Part shown: positions 61,767 to 64,000 of the stretch, piece by piece
Numbering within the stretch: the first letter of the stretch is position 1
Layout: each line of letters starts with the position of its first letter
Assembly: GCA_900471525.1 (NCBI GenBank)
Contig: UCEZ01000007.1
Coordinates: 186,001-250,000, forward strand
Length of the DNA stretch: 64,000 nucleotides
Direction: 5' to 3'
From: Hyphomicrobiales bacterium
GTDB taxonomy: Bacteria > Pseudomonadota > Alphaproteobacteria > Rhizobiales > Rhizobiaceae
The notes under the pieces: model-generated
Database searches by the model: none
Seen by the model: only the letters and a program-made list of their open reading frames with translations
Told to the model about the DNA's origin: nothing
Program-made: the position numbers and the translations under genes

Positions 61767-61874
61767 GGCCTCGGGCAAGAAACCAGCCGAGCGGCTCGAG
61801 GCTCCTTCTCTACCCTAAAAGCCCGAACTCCTCTTAATCGAAGCGTCAGAGCATCGCCCCAAAACCGCGCCCGT

Positions 61875-63254
61875 CTAAGGCGCCGGCTTCGCAGCCTGCC
61901 TGCGGTCGAAGCCATCCAGAATGCGTTTCACCAGCGCCGGATAGTCCTCGTCGAAATGGTGGCCACCGTCGATGGAGATGACCTCGACGCCGGTGCCCTT
62001 CAGGGTTGGGCAGACATCATCGTCCTCATCGGTACCGTAAATGCACTGGACAAGTGCGGGCTTGATCTTCGCAATGTCGTCAGCTGGATCTCCGGCCCCA
62101 TTTGATCCGGCTGCGCCGAGCCAGCCAAGCACCGAAATCTTGTAGTCCACCTGATGCGATACGGCGAGCAGCGAGATCTGCGAAATCCGGTCGCGATCGG
62201 CCTGCGGAAGGAGGTTATAAGTTCTGGGCAGGATATCCGCGCCGAAGGAATAGCCGATGAGCAGGATGTGCTTGACGTTCCAGCGTTTGCCGTAGAGCGC
62301 GATGATGCGGTGCAGGTCGTCGGCGGTTTCCTGCGCCTGGCGCTCCGACCAGAAGTAACGCAGCGAATCGATGCCCACGACGGGCATACCCTGTTGCTGC
62401 AGGATATCACCGACCTGCTTGTCGATATCGCGCCAGCCGCCGTCGCCGGAATAGACGATCGCCATCGTGTCCCGCGTCGGCTTGGCATCGAGCACCGTCA
62501 ACGGCAGACCAAGTGGATTGTCGTCGCCTGCAGAAGCGGAGACGAGGGCGGAGAGTGCGTCGGAAAAAGCCGCCCACATGTCATCATCCGTTTCCGTAAT
62601 CTGGATATCGCTGTGTTTGCCGGTCAATTCAGTCACATGCGCGCGACCATCTGCCGGTGCAGCTTCCGTAAACAGCACCGTGACGGGATCGGGCAGCGGC
62701 CCGTTGGTGAGCCCATAGATCATGTGGTCGCCCACTGTTTGCTTGTCGGCCGGTGTGCACAGCTGCTTGGTGAGGGCAATGCCCGCCTCGGGATCCACCG
62801 CCAATGTCTGCCCGAACGTCGCTGGCGGCGTCTGAGCGGCGATCGCCAGAGCAAGCGCCCCGCCGGCGCCGGCGCCCGCCACGATCGGCAGGCGATAGTC
62901 GGTGTTTTTCGCCGCGCGCTGGACCTGTTGGCTGAGCGCCTCGATATCCGACACCATATAGATGCAGTCGCCCTTGTCCTTCCCCAGCGATGCCAGATAG
63001 CTTGGCAGGTCGATGCCAATGACCAGCGCCCCGCCGTCGGTCAGGCTCTTGGCAAGCGCATCTTCCTTGTCCGACCAGCCGGCCTTGTCCGAGATCAAGA
63101 CAACCGCAGCGGCGACATCGCCGGCGGGCATCAGAATATGCGGTGACGGAATCATGCCCGTATCGAACGCGGCTGCATCCTCGCATCGTGCTCCGGAGGC
63201 GGAGAAAAGCAGGCCGGCGGCAAAAACGGCGTGGCGGCAGGTCTTCCAGATCAT
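61875..63254 (-). CDS. acvB: AcvB/VirJ-family periplasmic lysyl-phosphatidylglycerol hydrolase
   Basis: 459 residues. A signal peptide (CRHAVFAAGLLFSASGARC) is followed by two alpha/beta-hydrolase-like halves. The second contains MAIVYSGDGGWRDIDKQVG and the nucleophile elbow LIGYSFGADILPRTYN, then VISIDGGHHFDED. In Agrobacterium AcvB hydrolyses lysyl-phosphatidylglycerol in the periplasm and is needed for virulence; in R. tropici the homologue atvA pairs with lpiA. The ATG at 63254 overlaps the lpiA stop (ATGA), confirming the operon. A longer in-frame opening at 63359 lies inside lpiA. Confidence 0.93.
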   Translation of the reverse strand: MIWKTCRHAVFAAGLLFSASGARCEDAAAFDTGMIPSPHILMPAGDVAAAVVLISDKAGWSDKEDALAKSLTDGGALVIGIDLPSYLASLGKDKGDCIYMVSDIEALSQQVQRAAKNTDYRLPIVAGAGAGGALALAIAAQTPPATFGQTLAVDPEAGIALTKQLCTPADKQTVGDHMIYGLTNGPLPDPVTVLFTEAAPADGRAHVTELTGKHSDIQITETDDDMWAAFSDALSALVSASAGDDNPLGLPLTVLDAKPTRDTMAIVYSGDGGWRDIDKQVGDILQQQGMPVVGIDSLRYFWSERQAQETADDLHRIIALYGKRWNVKHILLIGYSFGADILPRTYNLLPQADRDRISQISLLAVSHQVDYKISVLGWLGAAGSNGAGDPADDIAKIKPALVQCIYGTDEDDDVCPTLKGTGVEVISIDGGHHFDEDYPALVKRILDGFDRRQAAKPAP

Positions 63255-64000
63255 TTTTTCACAATACCCTTTACGCCGCCGCCGATGAGAAATGTTGCAT
63301 CCATGAGTGCCAGGACAGGATTGATACCGCCGCCCGCCGCCATGTAGCGAGGCTGCCATTGCGGATGAAACTTCGACTTGAAAGCCTTCAGTCCCTTGAA
63401 GTTATAGAAGCGTTCGCCGTGTTCGAAAACAGTGCGGCCGACCTTGTCCCAGACAGGCGACGAGCGGCGTTCCGAGAGGCCCGCCAGGGGCGCCATGCCA
63501 AGATTGAACCGCTTGAAGCCCTTGCCGCGCAGATATTCCATCAAAGACACGAAGAGAAAATCCATCGACCCCTTCGGCGCATCCGGCAGGAAGCGCATGA
63601 GATCGACGGTTCCTTCCTCGCACGTATCCGTAATCAGGATATTGGCAAACGCGACGATCCGGCCGTTCAGGCGCAGAATCCCGACCGGCTGGGCGGCGAT
63701 ATAATCCACATTGAAAGCGCCGAGCGAAAAGCCCTTTTCCCTGGCCCGGTGATGCGCAAGCCATGCGTCGGATACCGCGATCAGCTCGCCCGCGATTGCG
63801 GAAATGCCCTCGGGCTCGACCACCGCAAACTCCAGGCCATCCCGTTGGGCGCGGCTGGCGGTCTGTCGCAGGGTAGCCCACTTGCCGCCCTTCAGCTCGA
63901 ATGTCCTGAGATCGACCGTGGCCAATTCACCGAGACGGAAGGCGCGCAGGCCCGCATCCGCATAATAGGAGAGCCCGGCGGGGGACACCTGGTAGAATAC
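63251..64000 (-). CDS. lpiA: LpiA/MprF lysyl-phosphatidylglycerol synthase, C-terminal part
   Basis: The last 249 residues of a protein whose 5' end lies beyond base 64000; the frame is open to the edge (VFYQVSPAGLSYYADAGLRA). This is the GNAT-like DUF2156 catalytic domain of MprF, with FRLGELATVDL, ALMDATFLIGG near the end, and RFNLGMAPLAGLSERRSSPVW. It transfers lysine from Lys-tRNA to phosphatidylglycerol on the cytoplasmic face; the upstream part should hold the flippase helices. In Rhizobium tropici and Sinorhizobium lpiA is acid-inducible. Overlaps acvB by 4 bases. Confidence 0.93.
   Translation of the reverse strand, partial: VFYQVSPAGLSYYADAGLRAFRLGELATVDLRTFELKGGKWATLRQTASRAQRDGLEFAVVEPEGISAIAGELIAVSDAWLAHHRAREKGFSLGAFNVDYIAAQPVGILRLNGRIVAFANILITDTCEEGTVDLMRFLPDAPKGSMDFLFVSLMEYLRGKGFKRFNLGMAPLAGLSERRSSPVWDKVGRTVFEHGERFYNFKGLKAFKSKFHPQWQPRYMAAGGGINPVLALMDATFLIGGGVKGIVKK

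Overview
The window looks like chromosomal DNA of a high-GC alphaproteobacterium of the Rhizobiaceae (Rhizobium / Agrobacterium / Ensifer relatives). The evidence is a C4-pathway 5-aminolevulinate synthase (hemA), an lpiA-acvB pair, a nasTS / nrtABC / nirBD / nasA / cysG nitrate cluster, arginase plus ornithine aminotransferase beside an Lrp regulator, and rhizobial-style intergenic palindromes. No phage, transposase, integrase or CRISPR array is visible.

Layout. 1-5.0 kb: a ROK sugar kinase fragment, tRNA-Arg(CCT), a small lipoprotein, a Cys/Met-metabolism PLP enzyme, a CPA2 antiporter with a cyclic-nucleotide-binding tail, and a small unknown gene. 5.1-18 kb: the complete nitrate assimilation locus. 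Sensor NasS and antiterminator NasT lie upstream of a perfect sigma-54 promoter and a structured leader, followed by nrtA-nrtB-nrtC-nirB-nirD-nasA-cysG. A 184-bp palindromic repeat sits between nirD and nasA. 18-18.7 kb: two or three small unknown genes.

18.8-34.4 kb: a putative organosulfur acquisition island. It holds a FAD/NAD(P)-binding protein, SfnB, a diguanylate cyclase, a DszC-like oxygenase, a first sugar-type (CUT2) ABC transporter (binding protein, ATPase, permease), a second CUT2 transporter (Tat-type binding protein, ATPase, two permeases) and an NtaA/DmoA/DszA-type FMN monooxygenase. Several of its proteins are nearly or fully free of Met and Cys. Two proteins of about 350 and 400 residues have no sulfur residue beyond the initiator Met, as expected of proteins made during sulfur starvation. 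Four of its promoters share an AT-rich TATAGA motif. The substrate is unknown, and this is the strongest candidate here for an undescribed system.

34.5-46 kb: a META-MliC protein, dxr (its stop codon lies inside a 274-bp nested palindrome), a serine hydrolase, hemA, a coxSLM-type molybdenum hydroxylase operon and a glycine-zipper lipoprotein. 44-52 kb: tamA-tamB, with a roughly 512-residue tandem duplication in TamB. 52-64 kb: the Lrp-rocF-rocD arginine catabolic unit, an orphan cheW, a GlxA-type regulator divergent from two Tat-exported hydrolases, an adenylate cyclase-TPR-rhodanese fusion, a small unknown gene, and acvB with the 3' part of lpiA running off the right edge.
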